In this document: positions 52,099-62,311 of the stretch, piece by piece
How positions within the stretch are numbered: the first letter of the stretch is position 1
Layout: the number at the start of each line of letters is the position of its first letter
Assembly (NCBI GenBank): GCA_963817635.1
Contig: CAWFPR010000005.1
Coordinates: forward strand, 248,001 to 312,000
Length of the DNA stretch: 64,000 nt
From: CAWFPR01 sp963817635
GTDB taxonomy: Bacteria > Acidobacteriota > Vicinamibacteria > Vicinamibacterales > 2-12-FULL-66-21
Reading direction: 5' to 3'
Notes under the pieces: model-generated
The model's input: the letters and a program-made list of their open reading frames with translations, nothing else
Databases searched by the model: none
What the model was told of the DNA's origin: nothing
Program-made: the position numbers and the translations under genes

Positions 52099-55086
52099 CT
52101 ACCGCCCCCCTGAGCCCGACCCCGTCGTAATCTTCTTCGGCGCCGGCCTGGTCGCCTTGCGGTCCTTGAGGTGCTCGTCCATCTTGAGCCGCGGCACCCC
52201 GTTGACCATCCAGTCGGGCGCCGGGGCGCCCATCAGGTAGTGATCGAAGAACTCCTTCATGCGCACCGTGTAGTCGTGCATGTTGGCGGGCTTGCGCAGG
52301 CCGTGGTTCTCGCCGAGGTATTCGAGCATGATGACCGGCTTCTGGAGCCGCCGCAGCGTGTTGAAGTACTCGACGCCCTGCGTGAAGTCCACCGCGCCGT
52401 CCTTGTCGTTGTGCAGGATCATCAGCGGCGTCTTCACGTTCTTCGCGAAGAAGACCGGCGAGTTGCGGTAGTAGGCGTCCCAGTTGTCCCAGAACCCGCC
52501 CTTGAAGCGCCCCTGGCTGCTCTCGAAGATCGCTCCGTTCGCTCCGCCGGTGTTCTTGTAGATCAGGCTGTACATGCTCACCATGTCGGTCAGCGGCGCG
52601 CCGGCGACGGCCGCGGCGAAGACGTCGGTCTGCGTCACGAGGAACGCCGTCTGATACCCGCCCCATGAATGGCCGGTGATGCCGATGTGCTTCGCATCGA
52701 CGACGCCCGTGGCGATCGCGGCCTTGACGGCCGGCACCATGCACCAGACCGCCGACATGCCGGGATCGTTGACCTTGTAGGTGATGTCGGGGATGAGCAC
52801 CGCGTAGCCGTTGCTCGTGTAGACGGATCGGTTGAAGCCGTTCGCGCTCGGCGCGGCGAACTGGTTGGCGGTCTGCGACATCTTCTCGTAGAAATTCACC
52901 ATCGTCGGATACGACTTGCCCTTCTCGTAGTTGGCGGGCAGGAAGAGCGCCGCCTGGAGCTTGTCTCCCTTGTCGCTGGTGTAGTTCACGAGCTGCACGC
53001 CGCTCGACCACCGGAACGCGGCAACCTGCGGGCCCATGTCGGTCAGCCGGCTCCCCTCGCCGAACTTCGCGTCCGTGATGTAGTAGTCGGCCGGCGCGAG
53101 CGAGGTTTCGCGCGTGTAGACGTACTGGTCGGCGTCCTTCGCCCTGGTCAGACGGCTGTAGGCGGCGTCACCCCACATGACCATCTGCAGCCCGGGCTTG
53201 CCCGGCTCGAGGCGGCCGATGCCCCCCTTCTTCGTCCATTCGCCGTAGACGCGGAAGTACTGCGGCTTCGACAGGTCGATCCCGGTTTCGCGGGCCGGGA
53301 CGGACTCGAGCGCGAAGCGGTTCTGATAACGGAGAGCGTCCTTGCGGCCGTTGACCGTCAGGTTGACGAACTGCCCGCCTTCGACCGGCACCTGCCAGAT
53401 GTCCCAGTTGTCGCTGAGGAGAACCGACGTGCTGTCGCTCGCCCAGCCGACGACCGAGGTCGGCGGCTTCACGACGTTGTGATCGTCTTCGGTGTCCACG
53501 AACGAGACGGGCGCGCCCTGCGTGATGTTGCGGGTCTGCCCGGTCTTCATCGAGTGCACCATGTAGTTGCCGTCCTCGAAGTACAGCAGCGACTCGCCGT
53601 CCGGCGACGGGCCGTTGAACCAGCGCACGCGCTTCGCGGCGAGCTTGCGCTCCCCTGTCTCGAGGTTGATGGCGTAAACGTCCTCGTAGCGACGGCCGTC
53701 CATGTTGCCCATCAGTTCGTATTCACGGTCGTCGGTGCCGACGGCGAACCTGTCCTTCGGCGCCGGCGTCACCGTCCGCAGCTCGTCATCTGCCAGGCGG
53801 ATGAACTTCGCCGGCTGGATGCGGTATTCGGCCAGGTAGCTGAACGCGCGATCGCGCTGCTCCTGCACCTGCTGCTCGGTCTGGAGGCGCGGATCCTTCC
53901 AGTGCCAGAGGACGGGATCGACCTTCTCGTCGGCGTTGTTCGCCGCGCCGTCCGGCGCGCCCCGCCGGCGGGAGCGGCGCCTTCCCCTTCCGCCGGCCGG
54001 CGGGGCGCTCGTGTCCTTCGGCTCGGGCACGTGAATGCCGAAGAGCAGCGCCTGGCGATCGTCGGTCCACTCGGGATCGCGGTTCGGGCTGACGGCCATG
54101 CCGGCGGGGAAACTCCCGTCCGAGGCCGGAACATAGACGACTTTGCGGGGCGCCGTGCGCCGAAATCCGTGAAGCCCAGGACCGTGTAGACCTTGTCCTT
54201 GAGCGCCTTGTCCTCGGTACCCTTGAGCACGGCGAGCGCGTCGCCCTTCTCCGTCCAGTTCAGCCGCTCGTAGACCGCCTCGCCGCTGTCGAGCACCTTG
54301 ACCGTGCCGTTCGAAAGGTCGCGCACCTGCACGCCGTTGCCGGCCTTGTCGGCGGCGTCAATCGTCAGGGCGAGGAAGCGGCCGTCCTTCGAGAACTCGA
54401 ACTGCGCGACGTTGCCGACGTTCAGCTCCTGTCCCGTCGCCAGTTCGCGGAGGATCAGGTCTGTGCCTTTCGGCTGGTTCGACGCCGCTCCACCGCCGGC
54501 GCCGGGCGCCCCGCCTCGTCCCGCCGCGGCCGCGCCGCCAGCCGCCGCCGTTTGCCTGCGCCGGCGCCCGGTGCAGGGCGATCCAGGCACCCGACTCACC
54601 CGAGAAGGCAAAGCGGCGCACCTTCGGCACGTCGATTTTCTCGCCGCTCGCCAGGTTGACGATCTCCACGCCCGGATGGATCGGCCGGCGCTGGCGCCGC
54701 ATCCGCTCGCCTTCCCGCCGCGTCGGATACGTGGTGAACGCGACCCATTTTCCGTCGGCTGAGAAGGCGAGCGACGAGGTGCCGCCACCGCCTCGTCCGC
54801 CCCCGCCGCCGGCTGGCGCCTCGCCGATCTCGAACTTCATCTCCTTCGGGTCGTGGGTGCGCCGGACCACCATCTGCGAATCTCCCTCGCCGGGGGAGAT
54901 GCGGTAAGCGAACCACTGCCCGTCGTTCGAAAGACTCGTCGTGCTGATGTTCTTCCACGCGAGGATGTCGTCGAGCGCCACGGCGCGCTTTGCCGCATCC
55001 TGCGCGCCGAGGGGCGCGAAGGCGGGAATCAGCAGCAGCAGCGACAGGAGAGCCAGCGCGCGTGCGCGATGCGGTAGGTATCTCAT
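52099..55086 (-). CDS. S9 family prolyl oligopeptidase, two frameshifts
   Basis: About 995 residues after joins near 54570 and 54120. ATG at 55086 behind a GGAGG; signal peptide (ALALLSLLLLIPAFAPLGAQ). Propeller region: LDDILAWKNISTTSLSNDGQ, FSADGKWVAFTTYP, FSKDGRFLALTID, WASDSTSVLLSD. The hydrolase domain is intact: YAVLIPDITYKVND, catalytic serine HIGITGHSWGGYQT, Asp in LMILHNDKDGAVDF and His in YLGENHGLRK. Longer than the common ~700-residue S9 enzymes, with Gly/Pro-rich linkers (the frameshift at 54570 sits in one). Exported peptidase; the hairpin at 52042 terminates it. Confidence 0.9.
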
Positions 55087-55200
55087 TCGAGCCTCCAGGG
55101 ACGAGCAAGGGAGCAACGGTCGTGAGCGGGAACGGCAGGGTGAAAGGGTATCAGAGTCGGTGGAATGGAAAATGGAAAATGGGTAAATGGAAAATGGTGG

Positions 55201-55220
55201 CTTCCGGCTTCAGCCGGAAG
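55201..55220. repeat. Perfect 20-base hairpin before the DUF1028 gene
   Basis: CTTCCGGCTTCAGCCGGAAG is a perfect inverted repeat with nine-base arms. It follows a small direct repeat of GGAAAATGG units (55165-55197). It ends 13 bases before the ATG at 55234 and could be a REP-like element or hinder initiation. Confidence 0.75.
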
Positions 55221-55233
55221 TAAGCTACCGGTC

Positions 55234-56240
55234 ATGCTGAAGACGCTCATTGCCGTCCTGCTCGTCATCCTGCCCGCGTCGGCGCCAAAACCGGCCGATC
55301 CGCTCGTGCACACCTATTCCATCGTCGCCCGCGACCCGGCGACGGGGGAAATGGGCGTCGCGGTGCAGTCCCACTGGTTTGCGGTCGGGTCGATGTCACC
55401 TGGGCGGAGGCTGGCGTGGGGGCCGTCGCCACGCAGGCGAGCGTCGATCCCGGCTACGGCATGAAGGGGCTCGAGCTCATGCGTCCCGGCACGTCCGCGC
55501 CGGATGCCCTGCGCCAGCTCGTCGCCGCTGACAAGCAGCCCGACGGACGGCAGGTCGCGATGATCGACGCCCAGGGGCGGGTGGACGCCTACACGGGCAA
55601 GTCCGCGATTGCGGCGGCCGGGCGTCACGTCGGCGATCGGTATTCCGTGCAGGCCAACATGATGGCGAACAACCGGATCTGGCCCGCCATGGCGGCCGCG
55701 TTCGAATCGACCAACGGCAATCTCGCCGATCGGTTCCTCGCGGCGCTCGAAGCGGCCGAGCCGCGCCGGCGGCGACGCCCGCGGGCGGCAGTCGGCGGCC
55801 ATCCTGATCGTCAAGGCGAAGAGCACCGGGCGTCCGTGGGTCGGCGCGGATCGTCGTGTTCGATCTCCGCGTTGACGACAACCCGCAGCCGGTTCAGGAG
55901 CTGAAGCGGCTCGTCCGGCTCCAGCGCGCCTACGCGCACGCCAACCACGGCGACGAGCTGATGACCGAGCAGAAGGTGGACGAGGCGCTGAAGGAGTCCG
56001 AGGCGTCCAGCAAGATCGCGCCGGAGATCCAGGAACTGCCGTTCTGGCACGCCGTCACGCTGGCTTCAGTCGGTCGCGAGAAGGAGGCCGAGCCGATCTT
56101 CCGTGCGGTCTTCGCCAAGGAGCCGCAGTGGATGGAACTGCTGACGCGGCTGCCGGCGGCCGGACTGATGCCGAACGATCCCGCGCTCATCAAGCGCATC
56201 CTCGCGCTCGGGCCGCCAGCGGAAGTGGGCGGCCTACGCC
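55234..56240 (+). CDS. DUF1028 family secreted protein, two or more frameshifts
   Basis: Starts MLKTLIAVLLVILPASAPKP (signal peptide), then the DUF1028 opening HTYSIVARDPATGEMGVAVQ. After a frameshift near 55405 it continues GVGAVATQASVDPGYGMKGL, YTGKSAIAAAGRHVGDRYSV, ANNRIWPAMAAAF; after another near 55765 it has GRPWVGADRIVVFDLRVDDN and a TPR-like tail (AYAHANHGDELMTEQKVDEA). DUF1028 proteins have an Ntn-hydrolase-like fold of unknown activity. The 3' end is uncertain: the frame changes again near 56230. Confidence 0.8.
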
Positions 56241-56241
56241 C

Positions 56242-56480
56242 TCACCGCGGCGTCGTGCGACTGCGCGCCTCCGCAACCTCCTCTTGTGAGAGTTCGATAA
56301 CCCACGTCGCTTCCTGCGCAAGTCGGCTCCGCACAGGTGTCGGTATGTCCGGGCCGTCGCCAGCGAAGACGAGGGCGTGAGCGGCCATGTCGGGCAGTGG
56401 ATCTCGACACATTCCAAGCTCAAGCTGCCTTGCCCGACCAGCGACAAAGGCCGCGAGTTTGAAGTTTTCGCCCCCGGGGC
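56242..56480 (-). pseudogene. Possible C-terminal gene remnant on the minus strand
   Basis: The frame ending at 56242 reads GGENFKLAAFVAGRARQLEL, GMCRDPLPDMAAHALVFAGD, VRSRLAQEATWVIELSQEEV. The peptide has balanced composition, unlike the shadows around it, and looks like the end of a real protein. Upstream there is no plausible N-terminus; the frame turns low-complexity beyond ~56480. I recognise no family. Confidence 0.25.
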
Positions 56481-56517
56481 GCCGAGGAGTATCCAGCTCC
56501 GAGGTCGTCTTGGCGGA

Positions 56518-57165
56518 ATGGCGCTCGTGCTCGCGCTCGGCGCCGGCGTGCTGGCGCAGGGGTCGAAGACGCCGCCCGCCGCCGACACGGGCCAGGTCTA
56601 CGACCTCGAGGCCGTGCTGGATGGCACACCGTACACGGGGACGATGACGCTGAAGATCGCGGGGTCGACCGTGACCGGGTCGATGGCGATCGATTCGCCG
56701 ATCCCGGTGACTGCCGACATCGCCGGGACGCTGAAGGACGGTGCGTTGCTGCTCGACTACGAGTTCGTCGCGCAGAGCGAGCCTCCGTGCAACGGCCGGG
56801 CGGTCGTCACGGCCAGGATGTCGGCCGATCGCGGCAGCGCGACCGGGACGGTCGAAGCGACCGGCTGCAGCGATGCACCTCAACAGGGCACGTTTTCGCT
56901 GAAGAAGCGCGCGGCCTGGGAGCGGGCGGTAGGGAGAATCGCGTCGCACCCCCGCAGGCCGACAGGAGCAGCCCAAAGGCGAAAGTGCAGTCGATTCGAA
57001 GCACGTCCACCAGTTCCTCGTAGTCCTCACCGGAACCGACCCGCTGATCGGGCGTCGCATCCAGGTCCCCGAACCCTATTCGGCTCGGACCGTTCCCGTC
57101 AGATCCCGCCGATGAATCGGCGCAAAGACGTCCCAAGTTCCTCCCCGCGCGCGGCGGCGGTATGA
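56518..57165 (+). CDS. Hypothetical secreted beta-strand-rich protein, uncertain 3' end
   Basis: Up to 215 residues. A hydrophobic N-terminus (MALVLALGAGVLAQG) is followed by strands: VYDLEAVLDGTPYTGTMTLK, IAGSTVTGSMAID, IAGTLKDGALLLDYEF, NGRAVVTARMSADRGSATGT, and TFSLKKRA near residue 138. After that the sequence becomes Arg/Pro-rich and unlike a protein, so the true end probably lies near 56935, lost to a frameshift. Fold resembles small lipocalin/avidin-like barrels but no family is recognised. The next ~260 bp, to 57201, hold no other gene. Confidence 0.45.
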   Translation: MALVLALGAGVLAQGSKTPPAADTGQVYDLEAVLDGTPYTGTMTLKIAGSTVTGSMAIDSPIPVTADIAGTLKDGALLLDYEFVAQSEPPCNGRAVVTARMSADRGSATGTVEATGCSDAPQQGTFSLKKRAAWERAVGRIASHPRRPTGAAQRRKCSRFEARPPVPRSPHRNRPADRASHPGPRTLFGSDRSRQIPPMNRRKDVPSSSPRAAAV

Positions 57166-57479
57166 TCCCGGACCACGGGACAAAATCCGGAAGGAGGATT
57201 CATGGTCACCCTTTTCGTTCGTCATCAGGTGAAGGACTACGCGGCGTTCCGGGGAATATCTACTGGGGGGCCGGCCCGATGCAGAAGCGCGGAGGCGTCC
57301 TGGCGGAGGCCGTCTATCAGTCCGAGGACGATCCCAACGACGTGACGGTGACGCACGACTTCGCGTCGCTGGCCGAGGCCAGGGCGCTCGCGGGGAGCGC
57401 CGAGCTTCAGGAGGCGATGAACAAGGCGGGCGTCGTCGGCGCGCCGACGGTCTGGTTCGCGCACAAGGTGTAGCCGATT
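57109..57479 (+). repeat. Direct duplication, copy 1 (small monooxygenase-like gene plus upstream region)
   Basis: This segment and 60457-60820 share the same order: CCGATGARTCGGCGCAAA, a T/C-rich stretch ending GGTATGATCC, the ribosome site GAAGGAGGATTCATGGTCAC, the gene, and ACAAGGTGTAGCCG. Identity is very high in the coding part and lower upstream. The two copies flank the ADOP permease gene. Confidence 0.9.
57202..57473 (+). CDS. Small ABM/DUF-type dimeric ferredoxin-like protein, copy 1, frameshifted
   Basis: About 88 residues when a frameshift near 57245 is bridged: MVTLFVRHQVKDYAAFR joins GPMQKRGGVLAEAVYQSEDD, then VTVTHDFASLAEARALAGSA and VVGAPTVWFAHKV. It looks like the antibiotic-biosynthesis-monooxygenase-like alpha/beta barrel proteins that act as dimers, function generally unknown. 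Strong ribosome site AAGGAGG eight bases upstream. Near-identical to the gene at 60548. Between FRG and the GPMQK join the DNA differs from copy 2, so this copy may have a local rearrangement rather than a simple base error. Confidence 0.8.
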
Positions 57480-57624
57480 TCCTGCTGGCGCCCGGGCGCC
57501 TCGAAGAGTGGGAAGCCGATCACGGCTCGAGATTGTCAACGGCAGCGGCGGTCCGCTCCGGATGATCGCCATCACGAAGGAGTGAGCGTCGTGGTCCGTC
57601 GGCTCGAGCGGCGGACGACCATCG

Positions 57625-60090
57625 TTACTCCTGCCTGAGCGCGACGAGGGGATCGACGGCGAGCGCCCGTCGTGCCGGGATGTAGGAGGCGAAAGCCGCA
57701 ACCGCGCACAGCAGCAGCGGCGTGCCCACGAGAACGGCAGGGTCAGTTCGCACTGACGCCGAACAGCAGCCAGGACACCACGCGACCGGCCGCCAGCGCG
57801 AGCGCGAGGCCGATGACGGCTCCCACCGCCGTCAGCGTGAGACCCTGGCGCATGACGAGCGCCAGGATGCTCCGGGGACTCTGGCCGATCGCCATGCGGA
57901 TTCCGAATTCCCTCGTTCGGCGGCTGACCGCGTAGGCCATCACGCCGTACAGGCCCACCGCGGCGATGATGACGGGGAAGCGGCAGGCCGGCGCGATGAG
58001 CATCGCGCACAGCCGCGGCGCGGGTCCGCGCGTTCCATGAACTGGTCGATCGTCCTCACCTCGAAGACGGGCATGTCGGGATCGAGGCGGGCGATCTCGC
58101 GCCGAACGCCCGCAATGGCGCCGGTCCAATCCCCCCGCGCCAGGAGCGCGAGCGTCATCGTGGGCTGCGGGTTCTGCGAAAACGGCGCGAAGAAGTAGTC
58201 GCGCTGCGCTTCGACCACTGCCGGTATTTCCCGTCCGCGGCGATCCCCACGACCTGGAGCCACCGGGCGCCCGCGGTGTCGAATCGAACGCGCTTTCCGA
58301 TCGCCGACTGTCCCGGCCAGTAACGGCGCGCGAATGTTTCGTTGACGATGACGACGGGCAACGAGGTGGCCGTGTCGCGCTCGTCGAATGCCCGCCCTTC
58401 CACGATGCGGGTCCCGAGCATTCCAGGAAGTAGTCGGTATCGACCACTGAGGACAGCGACTGCACGCTGTGGCCGCCCGGCTCGGCCGGCCGTCCTTCAA
58501 TCACCAGCTCGCCGCCATCGGCCGAGAAGTCGAGCGGCACGTAGTGGGCGAGCGTCGCCGACTCCACGGCGGGCAGCGTCCTCACCGAATAGCTCAGCAT
58601 CCAGGTAGAAGGTCGCGGTCCGCGCACGATCGTAGCCAATCAGTCCGGGGTTCAGCGACATCAACGCGAGGCAATGAGTGCGGAATTTCGGATCGATCGT
58701 TCTGGCGCCCCCGATGCTCTTCAGGAACAGGCCCGCGACGACGAGCAGCGCCAGCGACACGGCCACCTGCAGCACCACCAGGCCGCTGCTGAGCGACACG
58801 CGGCGTCCCACGGGCTCCGTCGTCGCCTTGATCGCGGTGACCAGATCGTTGCGCGACGCCTGGATCGCGGGTATCAGTCCGAACACGACGCCGGCCAGCA
58901 CGGACATGCCGGCGGTGAACAGCACGACACGCAGGTCCGTGTGAAAGTCGAACACGAGCGGCAGGTCGGTGGGCACGCGTATCGTGGACATCGCGCGCGA
59001 GGCGAGATAGCCGAGTCCCAGTCCGAACACGCCGCCGAGCAGCGAAAGGAGGATCGCCTCGGTGAGCAGCTTGTCGAATGAGCTGGGCACGCGTCGCGCC
59101 GAGGGCGAGCCGCATGGCGATTTCCTTCCGCCGGGCCCTGGCCCGGGAGAGGAGAAGGTTCGCCACGTTCGCGCACGCGATGAGCAGCACGAGCGTGGTG
59201 AACGCCAGGAAAATCAATGCGATCGCGGTGGCGCCGCCGGCGATTTCGACCTCGGGCCGCGTGCGCAGCTCGGGAAAGACGTGTGCCTCGAGATCCTTGT
59301 TCGTTCCCGGATACGCCGCGGCGAGACGCTGCGAAATCGTCTTCATGGCGGCCCCGGCCTGATCGGTCGTCGTGTCCGGGCGCAGCCGTCCAATCAGCCG
59401 AAACGTCCGGTTGCCGCGATCGTCGAGCATCGTCGCGTTCGCCTGGACCATCCGGGGCAGCATGGTGATCGGGACCCAGATATCCGGCGCGAAGTAGATC
59501 GCAAAGACCCCGTGGAACTCGGGCTCGGCGACACCGACGACGGTCAACGCAATGTTGTCGAGCTTGATCGTGCGGCCGACGATGGCGGGGTCGGCGCCGA
59601 ACTGTCGCCGCCAGAGACGATCGGCGAGCACCACGACGGGATCGCGTCCGCCGGCCTGCCCTTCTTCAGGGAGAAATCCGCGGCCAGACTGCAGGCGAGG
59701 TTTGACCACCTGGAAGTAGTTGCCGCTGACCGCTTCGCGGGAGACAACCACAGCGCGTTTTATACCGACCGTTTTGGACCAAACGCGAATACGCGAGACG
59801 GTGTAGGCGGGCAAATCCTCGAAGACGCCCGGCGCCGCGGCGTAGTCACGATAGTCCGCCCAGGAAAAGGCGTCGTAGAACGGCGCGTCGCCGCTCCGCC
59901 GGTACACCACGGCGAGGCGGTCGGGTGATTCGACCGGCGGCGGCCACCAGAGCAGGCTGTTGAACATGCCGAAGAAGGCGCTGTTCGCCCCAATCGCAAG
60001 GCCCAGCGAAACGGCCGCCGCGAGGGTGAACATCGGGTTCTTGACAAGGATACGGATGGCCTGCCGGATGTCGCGGGGGACGCTGCCCAT
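57625..60090 (-). CDS. ADOP/MacB-type ABC transporter permease, at least five frameshifts
   Basis: About 820 residues when joined. It starts MGSVPRDIRQAIRILVKNPM, TM1 LAAAVSLGLAIGANSAFFGM, the MacB-like periplasmic domain (RLWRRQFGADPAIVGRTIKL), first FtsX domain (LVLLIACANVANLLLSRARA, RRKEIAMRLALGATRAQLIR), LASRAMSTIRVPTDLP, then after several frame changes ETFARRYWPGQSAIGKRVRF, VGLYGVMAYAVSRRTREFGI, LAAGRVVSWLLFGVSA and the end ALAVDPLVALRQE. ADOP permeases carry two FtsX domains and typically work with a MacB-like ATPase, none of which is nearby. Frame changes cluster at 57700-59100. Role probably export or envelope stress; may be decaying. Confidence 0.85.
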
Positions 60091-60456
60091 CGTTGGAACC
60101 TCAGTGGAAAACCGTCTCGGGTCTTCGGACCGACTGACGATTGGACGAGCGCTCCGGCCGTGTGGTTCGGTGCTCGATCTCCTCCGGCTTGCGGGCGACG
60201 ATCCCGCCTCGGCGTCCGCGATGCACGATCAACCCTGCCGTCGCTGGCGGGCGGTCAGGAGAAGTTGCGCCGTCAGTTTCTCAGCACCGCGGCTCCTCGA
60301 TGCGCTGTCGCAGGCTGATGGCAAAGCCTGCCGCGTGCAGGAGACCGATCCGGCATTTGCCCAGGTCTGCGCGCCCGAACGTGCGGGTGGGATTACCACG
60401 CGTCCGTCACCGTGCCGACGCCGATGGCCCTCGACGTTCGCACGTACTGGACCTAG
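60091..60456. other. Gene-free interval between the ADOP gene and repeat copy 2
   Basis: About 365 bp. Open frames in it encode Arg/Pro/Cys-rich peptides with no recognisable motif. It must contain the ADOP promoter, but I could not identify convincing elements. Confidence 0.5.
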
Positions 60457-60820
60457 CCGATGAGTCGGCGCAAACGTACAAATTCCTCCCCACGCGCTGC
60501 CGAAGGTATGATCCTGGACCACTGGATAATTTTCTGAAGGAGGATTCATGGTCACCCTCTTTCGTTCGTCATCAAGTAAAGACGCGGCGTGGCGGCAGGC
60601 GTACAAGGCGGCCGGCCCGATGCAGAAGCGCGCGGGCGTCCTGGCGGAGGCGGTCTATCAATCCGAGGACGATCCCAACGACGTGACCGTGACGCACGAC
60701 TTCGCGTCACTGGCAGAGGCCAGGGCGCTCGCGGGGAGCGTCGAGCTTCGGGAGGCGATCGACAAGACGGGCGTTGTCGGCGCGCCGACGGTCTGGTTCG
60801 CGCACAAGGTGTAGCCGGCG
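60457..60820 (+). repeat. Direct duplication, copy 2
   Basis: Second copy of the segment described at 57109-57479, in the same orientation. It differs by scattered substitutions, more upstream of the gene than in it, and by small indels at the gene's 5' end. Confidence 0.9.
60548..60814 (+). CDS. Small ABM/DUF-type dimeric ferredoxin-like protein, copy 2
   Basis: 88 residues in one frame, but residues ~6-11 read RSSSSK where copy 1 reads VRHQVK. A base inserted after CACCCTCT and one lost soon after restore the frame, so the true start is probably MVTLFVRHQVKDAAWRQAYK. The rest is as copy 1: AAGPMQKRAGVLAEAVYQSE, VTVTHDFASLAEARALAGSV, VVGAPTVWFAHKV. Ribosome site GAAGGAGG. The region AAWRQAYKAAGPM is the family's usual sequence, so this copy is the better preserved one. 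Confidence 0.85.
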   Translation: MVTLFRSSSSKDAAWRQAYKAAGPMQKRAGVLAEAVYQSEDDPNDVTVTHDFASLAEARALAGSVELREAIDKTGVVGAPTVWFAHKV

Positions 60821-60837
60821 CGGCGCCCGGCCACGAT

Positions 60838-62016
60838 CTACGCAGACGATGACGAGACGATCTGCCTGAAGGCGGCGGTGAATAGATCCATCTCGTCGGC
60901 CGTTCCGACCAAGAAGCGCAGGTGTTCCAGCATCGGCGGGAACGGGCGGCCGACCAGCACGCCGCGTGAGCAGGAACGCCTCGATCACCGGCGTCACGTC
61001 CTTGCGGATGTGCACCATGAAGAAGTTCGCGTCCGACGGCAGCACGGTGTAGCCAAGGTGTTCCAGCTCGGAGGTCGTCTTCTTCCGCAGCTGCAACGTT
61101 GCGGGTAGCCTCACGCGCTCGGCGGCCGCCGTGTCCTTCAGCGCCGCGGCGCCGGCCCACTTGACGAGCGCGTTGATGCTGCCGCGTGCAGTGCGGCCGC
61201 ATGCGATCAATGAAGCAAACCTCGGGAGCGACGCCGTCCCCAGACCCGCATGCCGGCCAGCCCATACACCTTCGAGAACGTCCGCGTCACGATGACCTGA
61301 CGTCCCTCGCCGGACGTCCGGCATCGACGTCGCATAGTCGGGATGCTCGACGTAGTGGTGATACGCCTCGTCGATCAGCACCGGCACGTCCTCGGGAATG
61401 CCGTCGAGCAGTTGCCGGGTCTGCTCCTGCTTCGTGACGACGATGCCGGTGGGATTGTTCGGCGTGCAGAGGTAGACGAAGCCGACGTCGCGGTAATTGG
61501 CAGCGGACGGCGTGGATAGAGCGCGGGGATGTCCTGCCGGTAGTCCGGACCGAGCGGCAGCACAATCGACTCCGCCCGAACGCCGGAGGCGTCCTCGTAG
61601 ACGTCGGCGAACGTCGGCGCCACGCCGACCACCTTCTTCCCCTCTGCAGGAACGTGCGTCCGACGACCTGGAGGATCTCGCTCGACCCGGCACCCAGGAG
61701 CACGTTCCCGGGCTCGACGCCGTGATGCGTCGAGAATGGCCTGGAGGAATCTCGCCGTCGGGATAACAGTAGCGGTTGTCGAAGCGGAAGGCGTCGGTCA
61801 TCGCCTTGACGACAGACTCGGACGGGCCGTAGGGATTCTCGTTGTAGGAGATTTTGGCGGCCGCCTCGTACTCGTCGAGGAGAATCCGAGGGCGACGGCG
61901 CACGACCCTCGCGGCCGGCGCCTGCGCGGCCGCGGGAAGTGCCGGCCGGTGCCAAGGTAACCAAGAGCTGCCGCGAGACCGCCGACAAAATGACGCCGGG
62001 ACACCGTCGTGGACAT
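60838..62016 (-). CDS. Tat-exported class I/II PLP aminotransferase (HisC-like), several frameshifts
   Basis: About 390 residues when joined. The N-terminus is a Tat signal (SRRHFVGGLAAALGYLG) behind GGGAGG. Aminotransferase parts follow in several frames: LDEYEAAAKISYNENPYGPS, AFRFDNRYCYPDGEI, YLCTPNNPTGIVVTKQEQTR, VLIDEAYHHYVEHPDYATSM, ALKDTAAAERVRL, LGYTVLPSDANFFMVHIRKD and LRFLVGTADEMD. It resembles histidinol-phosphate aminotransferase, but a periplasmic location rules out that housekeeping role, and no his genes are present. The PLP-lysine segment lies in a frameshifted part near 61270. Frame changes are spread over the gene, so it may be decaying. Confidence 0.8.
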
Positions 62017-62311
62017 GGCTGCCTCCCTCTGTGCACGGGGAGGGACGCAGTTTACCCGGACGCCAGGCCGAACGATCCACCAAAATCTGCCTACGCGCCG
62101 GCCGTCTCAAGCTCATGTACGACCCGCCGGGCCCGGAGGACTCCAGCGGTGATCGATGGGCGCACAATACGCCCCCCTTTTGCGCAGGCGCGATCGGCGC
62201 CGGCGCCGTGGCCCGGAGTGTAAAGTTTCGATGTCGCCGGGAGCGGGATCAGCCGGCCGGGTCATACAAGGGGCCGCGGCGCGCGAACTCGCGACGGCAC
62301 CGCACGCCAGC
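62017..62311. other. Gene-free interval
   Basis: About 295 bp between the aminotransferase start and the glycosyltransferase stop, both on the minus strand. I see no gene or clear regulatory element; open frames are Arg/Ala-rich shadows. Confidence 0.5.

Noticed and set aside
52669..54189. 506-codon plus-strand open frame
   Set aside because: Antisense to the S9 peptidase; composition typical of a shadow frame.
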